From JANNPJ01 sp035474375 (GTDB taxonomy: Bacteria; Actinomycetota; Actinomycetes; Actinomycetales; Kineosporiaceae): 11,742 bases of DNA. The translations under genes and the position numbers were made by a program. Within the stretch, counting starts at the first letter, position 1, and every line of letters starts with the position of its first letter. A model generated the notes under the pieces. The model was given only the letters and a program-made list of their open reading frames with translations. It did no database searches and was not told the DNA's origin. Location of the stretch: the NCBI GenBank assembly GCA_035474375.1, contig DATINJ010000091.1:1-11742 (forward strand), in the 5' to 3' direction. Below, one piece after another: positions 1 through 7,043 of this stretch.

Positions 1-2
1 CC

Positions 3-8
3 GGAAGG
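3..8 (+). promoter_or_regulatory. Ribosome binding site of cbtB
   Basis: GGAAGG lies 7 bases before the ATG at 16. The leader GGAAGGAAACACCATGG is repeated almost exactly in front of the aldoxime dehydratase gene (1525-1541), with one extra G. This supports ATG 16 as the true start. The promoter lies outside the window. Confidence 0.7.
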
Positions 9-15
9 AAACACC

Positions 16-237
16 ATGGCACAGAGCACCACTGCCGTCGCGAGCGGCCCGGTCGCGACCGCTGCCCTCCGCACCGCCCTCGGCAACGTTCTCAGCCTCG
101 CGCTCGCAGCGCTCGCGCTGCTGAGCGTTCTGATCCTGCTGCAGGCGAACGCACTCGAGCTGTCGCCGAAGGCCGCCAACTACCTGCACGAGGCCACCCA
201 CGACGCGCGGCACGCCCTCGGCGTGCCGTGTCACTGA
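16..237 (+). CDS. cbtB: CbtB, cobalt transporter small subunit
   Basis: This 73-residue protein fits the CbtB family, the small partner of CbtA in a predicted cobalt uptake system. It has a short polar N-terminus, one hydrophobic membrane segment (about residues 21-43), and a short C-terminal tail rich in histidine (H58, H62, H66, H73) ending in Pro-Cys-His. A single span with C-terminal histidines, presumably metal ligands, is the hallmark of the family. It sits 16 bases upstream of cbtA, the usual gene pair. In many bacteria the pair is controlled by a B12 riboswitch; only 15 bases of leader are visible here, so that cannot be judged. Its position at the head of an aldoxime/nitrile operon suggests cobalt supply for a cobalt-type nitrile hydratase as well as, or instead of, cobalamin synthesis. 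The family assignment is firm; metal specificity is inferred from the family. Confidence 0.88.
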   Translation: MAQSTTAVASGPVATAALRTALGNVLSLALAALALLSVLILLQANALELSPKAANYLHEATHDARHALGVPCH

Positions 238-253
238 CACCGGTGGTGATCCG

Positions 254-1072
254 ATGGTCACGATGACCCTGGGCCGCACCGTCGGTCACGGCGCCCTCGC
301 AGGCGCCGTGGCCGGCGGGGTCGGAGCCGCAGCCCTGTACTGGCTCGTCGAGCCCTCGATTCGCGCGGCGATCGCCATCGAGGACGCCGGAGCGGCCGGC
401 CCGGAGATGGGCGACCACACTCACGCGGTGGCGGATCACGCCACCGGCCACAGCCATCCGGCCGAAGCGCTGGTGTCGCGGGGCGAGCAGGTGGTCTTCG
501 GCCTGATCACGGTTCTGCTGGTCGGGATCCTGATCGGGATCGCGTTCGGGCTCATCCACCGGTTCCTCGCAACCGCGCTCCCGGGCCGGACCGTGGCCGG
601 CTCGGCAATGGCGCTCGCCGGTCTGGGGTTCCTCTCGTTCACCCTTGCCCCCGCCATCGTCGTCCCAGCCAACCCGCCGGCCGTCGGCGATCCAGCGACC
701 GTAAACCTGCGCACTCTGACCTATCTCGGGGCAATCGTGGGCTTCGTCGCACTGACGGCCGTGGTCACCGCGTTGGCGCGGTCCAAGGACCGGGCGCCCG
801 GGTCACGGGCAGCAGTTGCCACGGCAGTGGGCATCGTGGGAACAGCCGTCCTGATCTGGGCGCTACCTGATGCCGCCGATCCGGTGCCGCCCACCGTTCC
901 GGCCGACCTGATCTGGCAGTTCCGGGTCGAGTCGCTGACCCAGATCGGGCTGATGTGGCTCGTTCTCGGCGCCGTTTTCGCGTATCTCATGCCCGGTCGA
1001 AATCCGGCCGGGTCGGCGATTCCGGACGATGCACGTCGTGACGCGATGCCTGACGTGCTCGCCAGGTACTGA
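254..1072 (+). CDS. cbtA: CbtA, cobalt transporter membrane subunit
   Basis: This 272-residue integral membrane protein is recognised as CbtA by its layout and its pairing with CbtB. Hydrophobic segments are visible at about residues 14-32, 79-101, 115-137, 156-174, 186-204 and 229-246. Between the first two lies an acidic and histidine-rich loop (H55, H57, H62, H66, H68), a likely metal-capture site. CbtA and CbtB are predicted to move cobalt across the cytoplasmic membrane, probably passively or as a secondary carrier, because no ATPase gene accompanies them. The ATG at 254 follows the cbtB stop by 16 bases with a GGTGGTGAT purine-rich stretch ahead; an in-frame ATG three codons later is an alternative. 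The stop is followed after 7 bases by the next gene, consistent with one transcript. Confidence 0.88.
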   Translation: MVTMTLGRTVGHGALAGAVAGGVGAAALYWLVEPSIRAAIAIEDAGAAGPEMGDHTHAVADHATGHSHPAEALVSRGEQVVFGLITVLLVGILIGIAFGLIHRFLATALPGRTVAGSAMALAGLGFLSFTLAPAIVVPANPPAVGDPATVNLRTLTYLGAIVGFVALTAVVTALARSKDRAPGSRAAVATAVGIVGTAVLIWALPDAADPVPPTVPADLIWQFRVESLTQIGLMWLVLGAVFAYLMPGRNPAGSAIPDDARRDAMPDVLARY

Positions 1073-1079
1073 ACCCGAC

Positions 1080-1484
1080 GTGAGCGCAGCATCGGCCTCG
1101 CAGCCGCCTGGGCCGAGATCCGGGCCGCGGATCAGAATGTGCCGGGGCTGCTGCTGCGGCACGACTCGCAAGCATCCAGACGTCGATCACGACGGCATCG
1201 CCGCGGTTCTCCAGGGTGTCATCGGCTCGGACGCGGAACTGGTTCGCGTCGACTGTCTCTGGGCCTGCGACTTGTCGAATGTCGTGGTGGTGAACCCGAC
1301 CGCCGAGGCGCGCCGGCAAGGGGCGCGGCCGGCCTGGGTCGCCCAGGTCAACACCCTCGAACGCGCCCGCGCCGTCGCCCAGTGGGTGCGACAAGGCGGC
1401 CCGGGCGTTGCGGATCCACCCGCCGAGCTGGGCGCCGTCCATACCGCGGCGGGGCTGCGGCGAGTGAGCTCCGCCGGCTCGTGA
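1080..1484 (+). CDS. Thioredoxin-fold [2Fe-2S] ferredoxin-like protein
   Basis: This small soluble protein (134 residues from GTG 1080) has the cysteine layout of thioredoxin-like [2Fe-2S] ferredoxins. It shows C21 and C26 in an early cluster (Met-Cys-Arg-Gly-Cys-Cys-Cys-Gly-Thr) and C59-x3-C63 in Asp-Cys-Leu-Trp-Ala-Cys-Asp. C24 and C25 are extra. Proteins of this kind are often found beside cbtA/cbtB and cobalamin genes; their exact role is unsettled, with metal handling or electron supply both proposed. The frame opens earlier at an ATG (1029), but that would overlap cbtA by 44 bases. GTG 1080, 7 bases after the cbtA stop, is preferred; ATG 1137, just before the first cysteine, is possible but would leave almost no N-terminus. 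The C-terminal 30 residues look low-complexity. Here it could hand electrons or metal to the neighbouring enzymes, which is inference. Confidence 0.72.
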   Translation: MSAASASQPPGPRSGPRIRMCRGCCCGTTRKHPDVDHDGIAAVLQGVIGSDAELVRVDCLWACDLSNVVVVNPTAEARRQGARPAWVAQVNTLERARAVAQWVRQGGPGVADPPAELGAVHTAAGLRRVSSAGS

Positions 1485-1524
1485 CCGCACCGCCGTCCCG
1501 ACCCGGCAACCACGTTCCACCGAC

Positions 1525-1530
1525 GGAAGG
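1525..1530 (+). promoter_or_regulatory. Ribosome binding site of the aldoxime dehydratase gene
   Basis: GGAAGG sits 8 bases before ATG 1539 and fixes that start. The 54-base gap after the ferredoxin-like gene shows no convincing promoter or terminator, so read-through from the cbt genes is likely. Confidence 0.7.
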
Positions 1531-1538
1531 AAAGCACC

Positions 1539-2621
1539 ATGGAATCCGCGATCGACACCCATCTGAAGTGCCCGCGCACGCTGTCGCGCCGGGTGCCCGA
1601 CGACTACCAGCCGCCGTTTCCGATGTGGGTCGGACGCGCGGACACCTCGCTCCAGCAGGTAGTGATGGCCTACCTCGGCGTCCAGTACGCCGACGAGGCG
1701 AAGCGGCCGGACGCGCTGGCGGCGCTGCGCCACATTGTCGCGACGTTCCAGGGCCCGGACGGACCGATCAGTCACGACCTGACCCACCACGTCGACAACC
1801 AGGACCACCACAACCTGATCGTGGTCGGGTACTGGGCCGACCCGGCGGCGTACTGCCGCTGGCTCCGATCCGAGCAGGTCACGGGCTGGTGGGACTCCGA
1901 GGATCGGCTGGCCGACGGACTCGGCTACTTCCGCGAGGTCGTCGCTCCGCGAGTTGAGCAGTTCGAGACGCTGTACGCCTTCCAGGAGAAGCTTCCCGGC
2001 GTGGGCGCTGTGATGGACGACATCAGCGGGGACGTCAACGAGCACGGCTACTGGGGGTCGATGCGCGAGCGAATCCCGCTCTCGCAGACCGATTGGATGC
2101 AGGCGGGCGGCGAGCTCACCGTTATCGCCGGTGACCCGCAGGCCGGCGGCCGGGTGGTGGTGCGCGGCCACGACAACATCACCCTGATCCGGTCAGGCCA
2201 GGAATGGATCGAGGCCGAGGACGACGAGCGCTCGCTGTACCTGGACGAGATCCTGCCGACTCTCGAGGCCGGCATGGACTTTCTCCGGGACAACGGCGAG
2301 AGCGTCGGTTGCTACAGCAACCGGTTCGTCCGCAGCATCGACCTCGACGGCAACGAGCTCGACGAGAGCTACAACATCGGGCATTGGCGCTCGCTGGATC
2401 GGCTCGAGCGCTGGGCCGAGTCACACCCGACCCACTTGCGAATCTTCACAACGTTCTTCCGAGTTGCCGAAAGGCTCGTCAAGTTGCGGCTTTACCATGA
2501 GGTGTCCGTCTCCGACGGCAAGGAGCAGACATTCGAGTACATCAACTGCCATCCACGGACCGGAATGATGCGCGAAGCGCAGCTGCCCGATCGACCCACC
2601 CGAGGAGACCGACAGCGATGA
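1539..2621 (+). CDS. oxd: Haem-dependent aldoxime dehydratase
   Basis: This 360-residue enzyme is an aldoxime dehydratase (phenylacetaldoxime/alkylaldoxime dehydratase family), a cytoplasmic b-type haem enzyme that removes water from R-CH=N-OH to give a nitrile R-CN, with the substrate binding ferrous haem through nitrogen. The length matches the family. The residues described for the characterised Rhodococcus and Pseudomonas enzymes fall at the same numbers here: Arg178 (in Ser-Met-Arg-Glu-Arg), Ser219 (Ile-Arg-Ser-Gly), proximal haem ligand His299 (His-Pro-Thr-His-Leu) and catalytic His320 (Leu-Tyr-His). The enzyme should therefore be active. In known clusters the gene lies with nitrile hydratase, amidase and acyl-CoA synthetase genes; here only the synthetase follows, overlapping by ATGA. 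A cobalt transporter lies upstream. The natural substrate (aryl or alkyl) cannot be told from the sequence. Confidence 0.95.
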   Translation: MESAIDTHLKCPRTLSRRVPDDYQPPFPMWVGRADTSLQQVVMAYLGVQYADEAKRPDALAALRHIVATFQGPDGPISHDLTHHVDNQDHHNLIVVGYWADPAAYCRWLRSEQVTGWWDSEDRLADGLGYFREVVAPRVEQFETLYAFQEKLPGVGAVMDDISGDVNEHGYWGSMRERIPLSQTDWMQAGGELTVIAGDPQAGGRVVVRGHDNITLIRSGQEWIEAEDDERSLYLDEILPTLEAGMDFLRDNGESVGCYSNRFVRSIDLDGNELDESYNIGHWRSLDRLERWAESHPTHLRIFTTFFRVAERLVKLRLYHEVSVSDGKEQTFEYINCHPRTGMMREAQLPDRPTRGDRQR

Positions 2622-4312
2622 CTACTCCGACAGCAGCGCTGCGCGCTGGCCGTGACCAGTTGCAGGCGCTTCGCACCTCCTACGACGAAGCCATTTCGTC
2701 CTTCACCTGGCCAGACGTCGGGCCGCACTTCAACTTCGCCCACGACTGGTTCGACCCCTTTGCCCGCGGCAACCAGCGACCGGCCCTGATCATCGTGGAG
2801 GAGGACGGCGCACGGCGGTCGTACTCGTTCGATGAACTTGCTGTCCAGTCGGACCGGGTGGCCGCGTACCTCTCGGCCCGCGGCGTCGGTCTGGGCGAGA
2901 GCGTGGTGGTGATGCTGGGCAACCAGGTCGAGCTCTGGGAGACGATGCTCGGGATCATCAAACTCGGCGCGGTCGTCATGCCGACCACCACGGCGGTCGG
3001 ACCAGCTGATCTCGTCGACCGCCTCGCTCGTGGCCAGGCGAAGGTCGTCATCTGCAACGTCGCCGACGCCGCGAAGTTCGAGGAGGTGCCGGGGGACTAC
3101 GTCAGGATCGTGGTCGGGGACGAGACGCCCAAAGGGTGGCTCAGCTACTCCGAGATCCGCGCCCTCGGCGAGGCGACGGTCCAGCATCCCGGCAATGCCA
3201 GTACCGACCGCCTGCTCCTGTACTTCACCTCGGGCACGACCAGCCGACCCAAGCTGGTGGAGCACACCCACCTCACCTACCCGGTCGGGCACCTGTCCAC
3301 GATGTACTGGCTCGGCTTGAAGTCCGGTGACGTCCACCTCAACATCTCCAGCCCGGGCTGGGCCAAACACGCCTGGTCCAACTTCTTCGCACCCTGGTTG
3401 GCCGAAGCGACGGTCTTCGTCTACAACTACGGGCGGTTCGAGGCCGCGGCGCTGCTCGACCAGATCCGTGCGGAGAGCGTCACCACGTTCTGCGCCCCAC
3501 CCACCGTGTGGCGAATGCTCATCAACGCCGACCTCTCCGGCGGTCCCGGGAAGCTGCGCGAGGCCATCGCCGCCGGCGAGCCGCTCAATCCCGAGGTGAT
3601 CAGCCAGGTCGAGCGGCACTGGGGGCTCACCATCCGCGACGGCTTCGGGCAGACCGAGACGACCGCTTGCGTCGCAAACACCCCGGGGCAAGCGGTCAAG
3701 GCGGGCTCGATGGGTCGAGCTCTGCCGGGAGTGCCGGTCGTTCTGGTCGACCCAGTGACCGGGACGAAGATCGAGGGTCCGGGCGAGGGCGAGCTGTGCC
3801 TCGATCTGGCCGCGAATCCGTTCACGCTCACGACCGGATACCAGGGCGATCCCGCGCGAAATGCTGAGGCCATGGCCGGTGGCTATTACCACACCGGTGA
3901 TGTCGCTTCACGGGACCGTGACGGCTACATCACCTACGTCGGCCGGACCGACGACGTGTTCAAGGCATCGGACTACAAGATCAGCCCTTTCGAGCTCGAG
4001 TCGGTCCTGATCGAACACCCCGCGGTCGCCGAAGCGGCCGTGGTCCCGGCGCCGGACCCGATTCGGCTCGCGGTGCCCAAGGCGTACGTCGCCCTGGTCG
4101 ACGGACATCAACCGGACGCCGCGACGGCGCAGTCGATTCTGCGATACGCCCGCCTGAATCTGGCGCCATATCAACGGATTCGGAGACTGGAGTTTCTGGA
4201 GCTGCCCAAAACGATCTCCGGCAAGATCCGCCGAGTTGAGCTGCGCAAGCGTGAGAACGACGCCGACGCGCCGCTTCCGGGCGAGTGGCGCGACGATCAG
4301 TTCCCCGAGTGA
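2618..4312 (+). CDS. AMP-forming acyl-CoA synthetase
   Basis: This 564-residue member of the ANL adenylating superfamily activates a carboxylic acid with ATP and then forms the CoA thioester. The usual core motifs are present: phosphate-binding loop Thr-Ser-Gly-Thr-Thr-Ser-Arg-Pro-Lys at 204-212, Asp-Gly-Phe-Gly-Gln-Thr-Glu-Thr at 341-348, Tyr-His-Thr-Gly-Asp at 424-428, the hinge Gly-Arg-Thr-Asp-Asp at 442-446, and the C-terminal catalytic lysine K536 in Ile-Ser-Gly-Lys-Ile-Arg. The overall pattern resembles acetyl-CoA/medium-chain acyl-CoA synthetases. ATG 2618 overlaps the aldoxime dehydratase stop by 4 bases, implying translational coupling. An acyl-CoA synthetase is also linked to the aldoxime dehydratase in the Pseudomonas chlororaphis nitrile cluster, where it activates the acid produced from the nitrile. 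The same role is inferred here, feeding acids into beta-oxidation or aromatic acid breakdown. Confidence 0.9.
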   Translation: MTTPTAALRAGRDQLQALRTSYDEAISSFTWPDVGPHFNFAHDWFDPFARGNQRPALIIVEEDGARRSYSFDELAVQSDRVAAYLSARGVGLGESVVVMLGNQVELWETMLGIIKLGAVVMPTTTAVGPADLVDRLARGQAKVVICNVADAAKFEEVPGDYVRIVVGDETPKGWLSYSEIRALGEATVQHPGNASTDRLLLYFTSGTTSRPKLVEHTHLTYPVGHLSTMYWLGLKSGDVHLNISSPGWAKHAWSNFFAPWLAEATVFVYNYGRFEAAALLDQIRAESVTTFCAPPTVWRMLINADLSGGPGKLREAIAAGEPLNPEVISQVERHWGLTIRDGFGQTETTACVANTPGQAVKAGSMGRALPGVPVVLVDPVTGTKIEGPGEGELCLDLAANPFTLTTGYQGDPARNAEAMAGGYYHTGDVASRDRDGYITYVGRTDDVFKASDYKISPFELESVLIEHPAVAEAAVVPAPDPIRLAVPKAYVALVDGHQPDAATAQSILRYARLNLAPYQRIRRLEFLELPKTISGKIRRVELRKRENDADAPLPGEWRDDQFPE

Positions 4313-4348
4313 GTCACCGACCGAAGGAGGCGCCGCGAGTTGGGAGCT

Positions 4349-6745
4349 CTACGGGTGACCTTCGAGGAAGTTGCGCAGTTCGGTGGCGTGTTTCTGGTAC
4401 GCGTCGGCGCGCTCAGGTTGACCACAGCCGCGGGTCATCGTTTCGAGGGTGACCAAAGCGGTGAGCATGCCGCTCTTGTTGTGTGACTTCTCTTCCAGGG
4501 CAAGGGCTTGCTCGGCGACCTGGATGGCCTTGTGGTGCTGGCCCAGGGCCCAGACGCTGTCCGCCAGGGTGCGCAGGGCCCAGGCTTCCATCCTGTCCTC
4601 TGCGCAGGCGTGAGCGGCGGCGGCAGCCGTGGTGGCCTGCTCGGCGGCGGCTTCATAGTTTCCCTGGCGTTGGAGAGCATCGGCCATACCGGCCTGCGCG
4701 CCGAGTTTCGCTCGCTGCGCACCGGCTTCGACAGCCAGGGCCAGGGCCTCGGTAAACACCCTGATCGCCGTCTCCGGATCACCGTCGCCCAGCCAGGTCA
4801 AGGCGACGTTGCTGAGGCTCTCGGAGGCCAAATCCTGGCGTCCCAAAAGCAGTTCAAGATCAGCCGCATTCTGGAAGCAGTACCGGGCTTCAGTGAGCCT
4901 TCCGGATTCCCCGAGGACCACGCCCCGGCAGTTCCACAGAAAGCACAGTGCTTCGAGGTCGCCTGCGGGCTCGACCAGGTCGTGGGCCTGCTCGAGCAGC
5001 CTCAGCGAGGCGGCATAGGGCAGGGCTTGCCCGGCGTACTGCACGATCCGGATCGTCAGCCAGGCCGTCATGGACGGATTGCCCACCGAGTGAGCCAGGT
5101 CGGCGCAGGCGAGGAGAGTGTCCAGTTCCTGGTCTAGCCAGGCCTTAGCTGCGTCCCGGATACCCGTGACGTCTGCGGGATATTTTGTGTTGAGGATCAG
5201 AGGGCCCACCAGGTCCAGATGAGGCAGTACCAGCCCGAGAGCTTGCGTGGCGCTGGCGTAGTACCACCGCAACAGCCGCTCTTGCGCGTCTCGCGCGTCC
5301 TGGTCGTGGTCCGTGCCGGGATCGTCGTCCTGAGCCTGGTGGCTGTCCGGTCCGTTCGGTGATCCCCAGCCGTTCACGCACTCATGGACGGCACTGTGGC
5401 GGACAAGATCATGTATTCGGTAGCGATCGGTCGCGACGACCTCCAGAAGGTGGGCGCCGATCAGGGCTTGGAGGTGCTTGCGGACCGTTTCGGTGGGCAG
5501 GTCGCACAGGGCGGCGGCGGAGGGCAGGGACAGCTGGGCTTGCGGGTGGTAGGTCATCAGCCGCAGGACCCGGAAGGTTTCGGGTCGCAGGTGCTGGAAA
5601 GACCATGACAGGACGGTTTCGACGGACAGGTCGCTGTCGGCTTCGGTGTCGCTGAGCACGGATCGGCACCGTTGCTCTTCCTGTAGTGCGGAGGAGATGC
5701 GATCCACCGGCTCGAACTGAAGCTGCTCGGCGACCACCCGCAGAGCCAGCGGCAAACCGCCGCACAACTGCGAAAGGTGTTCCGCCTGGGCCTGATCCAA
5801 TGGTGGCAAGTGGGAGCGGCGGGCGGCTTCCTGCAGCAGCTCGGCTCCGTGACCCGGAGACAGGGGGGACAGGGTGATCCGACGCGCCCCGTTCTGCACA
5901 CCCAGTGCCCGCAGGCGCAACCGGCTGGTGATGACGGTCGTGCACCCCGAACTTCCGGGCAGCAGCGAGCGCACCTGATCGGAACTGTGGGCATTGTCCA
6001 GAATCAGCAACATTCGGCGTCCGGCGATGGCCGAGCGGAAGAGTGCGGACATGTGATCGACGTCGTCGGACATCTCCGCAGCCGGAACCTCGAGGGTCCG
6101 CAGCAAGGAGCTCAACGCCGTCAGCGGGCTGACCGGGGTGTGGCGGGAGAATCCCTGAAGATCCAGCCACAGGTCACCATCCGGGAACCGATCGCGCTGC
6201 CGGTGAGCCCAGGTAAGGACCAGCGCGCTCTTTCCGGCGCCGCCCATTCCGGTGACGAGGACGGGCTCACCGGCGTCCTCGGTGTTGCTGGTGAGTTCCT
6301 CGAGCAGAGCCAGTTCCGTGCTGCGGGCGACCATTCCGCCGGGGCGACCCGGCAGCTGTCGAGGTATTCGTATGGCTGTCGATGGGGTGGGCGCGACAGC
6401 GACAGAAGGTTCCTGCTCGCGGCGCCATAGTTCGATCCAGCGCAGCTCGTTCGCGTTCTCCGCAGAAATGGCGATCTGGTGGCGATTTGCCCATTCAGTG
6501 CAGGCTCGGACGAATTGGTTCACAAATACCAGTGACGGCTTGGAGCGCCCGGCCAGGACGTCACCGATCGTCGAACGGCGCAATTGTGGAGCGATGCGCG
6601 AAAGATCATTGTAAGAGGGCTTACCGCACATCAGGCGTAATTGCCCCAGCGCGGTGCAGCAGGGGCCATTCCAATTCACGGCGTCCGGAACAAAATCCGC
6701 GTCGTCGCCGACATTGACCGACCTTGCACCCATTCCAGCGTTCAC
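4349..6745 (-). CDS. STAND regulator: helix-turn-helix, NB-ARC ATPase, TPR repeats
   Basis: This 798-residue protein begins with an XRE-like helix-turn-helix (about residues 31-85, with Leu-Arg-Leu, Ser-Tyr-Asn-Asp-Leu, Arg-Arg-Ser-Thr-Ile and a Gly-Arg-Ser-Lys-Pro turn). An NB-ARC domain follows: Walker A Gly-Met-Gly-Gly-Ala-Gly-Lys-Ser at 166-173, Walker B Leu-Leu-Ile-Leu-Asp at 246-250, sensor Ile-Thr-Ser-Arg at 272-275, Gly-Leu-Pro-Leu-Ala-Leu at 330-335, and an MHD-like Ile-His-Asp-Leu at 444-447. The C-terminal 300 residues are helical and alanine-rich with TPR-like pairs. This resembles AfsR-type signalling ATPases without the SARP output domain, probably a ligand-gated transcription regulator. 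The start is GTG 6745, preceded by GAGGA (only 3 bases away) and an in-frame stop; ATG 6733 is an alternative. It is divergent from the nuclease-pectinesterase gene and convergent with the oxd operon. Its target is unknown; a STAND defence role is less likely given the DNA-binding head. Confidence 0.85.
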   Translation of the reverse strand: MNAGMGARSVNVGDDADFVPDAVNWNGPCCTALGQLRLMCGKPSYNDLSRIAPQLRRSTIGDVLAGRSKPSLVFVNQFVRACTEWANRHQIAISAENANELRWIELWRREQEPSVAVAPTPSTAIRIPRQLPGRPGGMVARSTELALLEELTSNTEDAGEPVLVTGMGGAGKSALVLTWAHRQRDRFPDGDLWLDLQGFSRHTPVSPLTALSSLLRTLEVPAAEMSDDVDHMSALFRSAIAGRRMLLILDNAHSSDQVRSLLPGSSGCTTVITSRLRLRALGVQNGARRITLSPLSPGHGAELLQEAARRSHLPPLDQAQAEHLSQLCGGLPLALRVVAEQLQFEPVDRISSALQEEQRCRSVLSDTEADSDLSVETVLSWSFQHLRPETFRVLRLMTYHPQAQLSLPSAAALCDLPTETVRKHLQALIGAHLLEVVATDRYRIHDLVRHSAVHECVNGWGSPNGPDSHQAQDDDPGTDHDQDARDAQERLLRWYYASATQALGLVLPHLDLVGPLILNTKYPADVTGIRDAAKAWLDQELDTLLACADLAHSVGNPSMTAWLTIRIVQYAGQALPYAASLRLLEQAHDLVEPAGDLEALCFLWNCRGVVLGESGRLTEARYCFQNAADLELLLGRQDLASESLSNVALTWLGDGDPETAIRVFTEALALAVEAGAQRAKLGAQAGMADALQRQGNYEAAAEQATTAAAAAHACAEDRMEAWALRTLADSVWALGQHHKAIQVAEQALALEEKSHNKSGMLTALVTLETMTRGCGQPERADAYQKHATELRNFLEGHP

Positions 6746-6784
6746 TCATCCTCGGGATCGGACATCTGGCTCGGCCATTTCCGT

Positions 6785-6802
6785 GATCACCGCGGTGTGA
6801 TC
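6785..6802. promoter_or_regulatory. Inverted repeat upstream of the STAND regulator
   Basis: GATCAC-CGCGGT-GTGATC is a perfect 6-bp inverted repeat with a 6-base spacer. It overlaps a second palindrome, CACCGCGGTG (6788-6797), and GTGATCAC (6783-6790) is itself palindromic. It lies 40-57 bases before the regulator's start, where its promoter should be. It could be an operator, perhaps for autoregulation. No factor can be assigned from the sequence. Confidence 0.4.
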
Positions 6803-6932
6803 GTGGAGCAGAGGGCGAGAAGGAGTCTACGAAGCTGTGTGTACTCGCGTCCGGCCGGAGCGGACGTTCATCCGTTCGTGTCGCGTTCAGCGGGCATTTG
6901 CGCCGCGCTCGGCGGGTACCAGCCCTCCGGAC

Positions 6933-6961
6933 TTGACCGGGCCTGTCCGAGGCTCTGGCAT
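6933..6961 (+). promoter_or_regulatory. Possible promoter of the nuclease-pectinesterase gene
   Basis: TTGACC (6933-6938) is followed after 17 bases by TGGCAT (6956-6961). The -35 element is good, the -10 poor. It would give a leader of about 190 bases. The inverted repeat at 6957-6975 overlaps the -10 and start region, as a repressor site might. This is tentative. Confidence 0.25.
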
Positions 6962-6975
6962 CGGCCGACGATGCC
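6957..6975. promoter_or_regulatory. Perfect 7-bp inverted repeat, possible operator
   Basis: GGCATCG-GCCGA-CGATGCC is a perfect 7-bp inverted repeat with a 5-base spacer, and its centre contains the palindrome TCGGCCGA (6961-6968). The length and symmetry suit a dimeric regulator. It sits about 190 bases before the nuclease-pectinesterase start, over the possible -10 element. Confidence 0.4.
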
Positions 6976-7043
6976 GGACCACCATGCAAGGGCGGTTCAC
7001 CCGCCGCGGCACCGCGACCAGCGCCGATGTCCACGGATATCGG

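Noticed and set aside
1..15. B12 riboswitch before cbtB
   Set aside because: Only 15 bases of leader are in the window; nothing can be seen for or against it.
987..2171. Long open frame (394 codons) on the minus strand over cbtA, the ferredoxin-like gene and oxd
   Set aside because: It is antisense to three recognised genes, has no family-like motifs and is Arg/Val/His-rich as expected for a shadow frame in high-GC DNA.
2492..3892. 466-codon open frame on the minus strand opposite the acyl-CoA synthetase
   Set aside because: The plus strand carries a complete ANL enzyme with all motifs; the minus frame shows no domain and is a GC-driven shadow.
4313..4348. Terminator between the acyl-CoA synthetase and the STAND regulator
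   Set aside because: No stable inverted repeat could be found in the 36-base gap.
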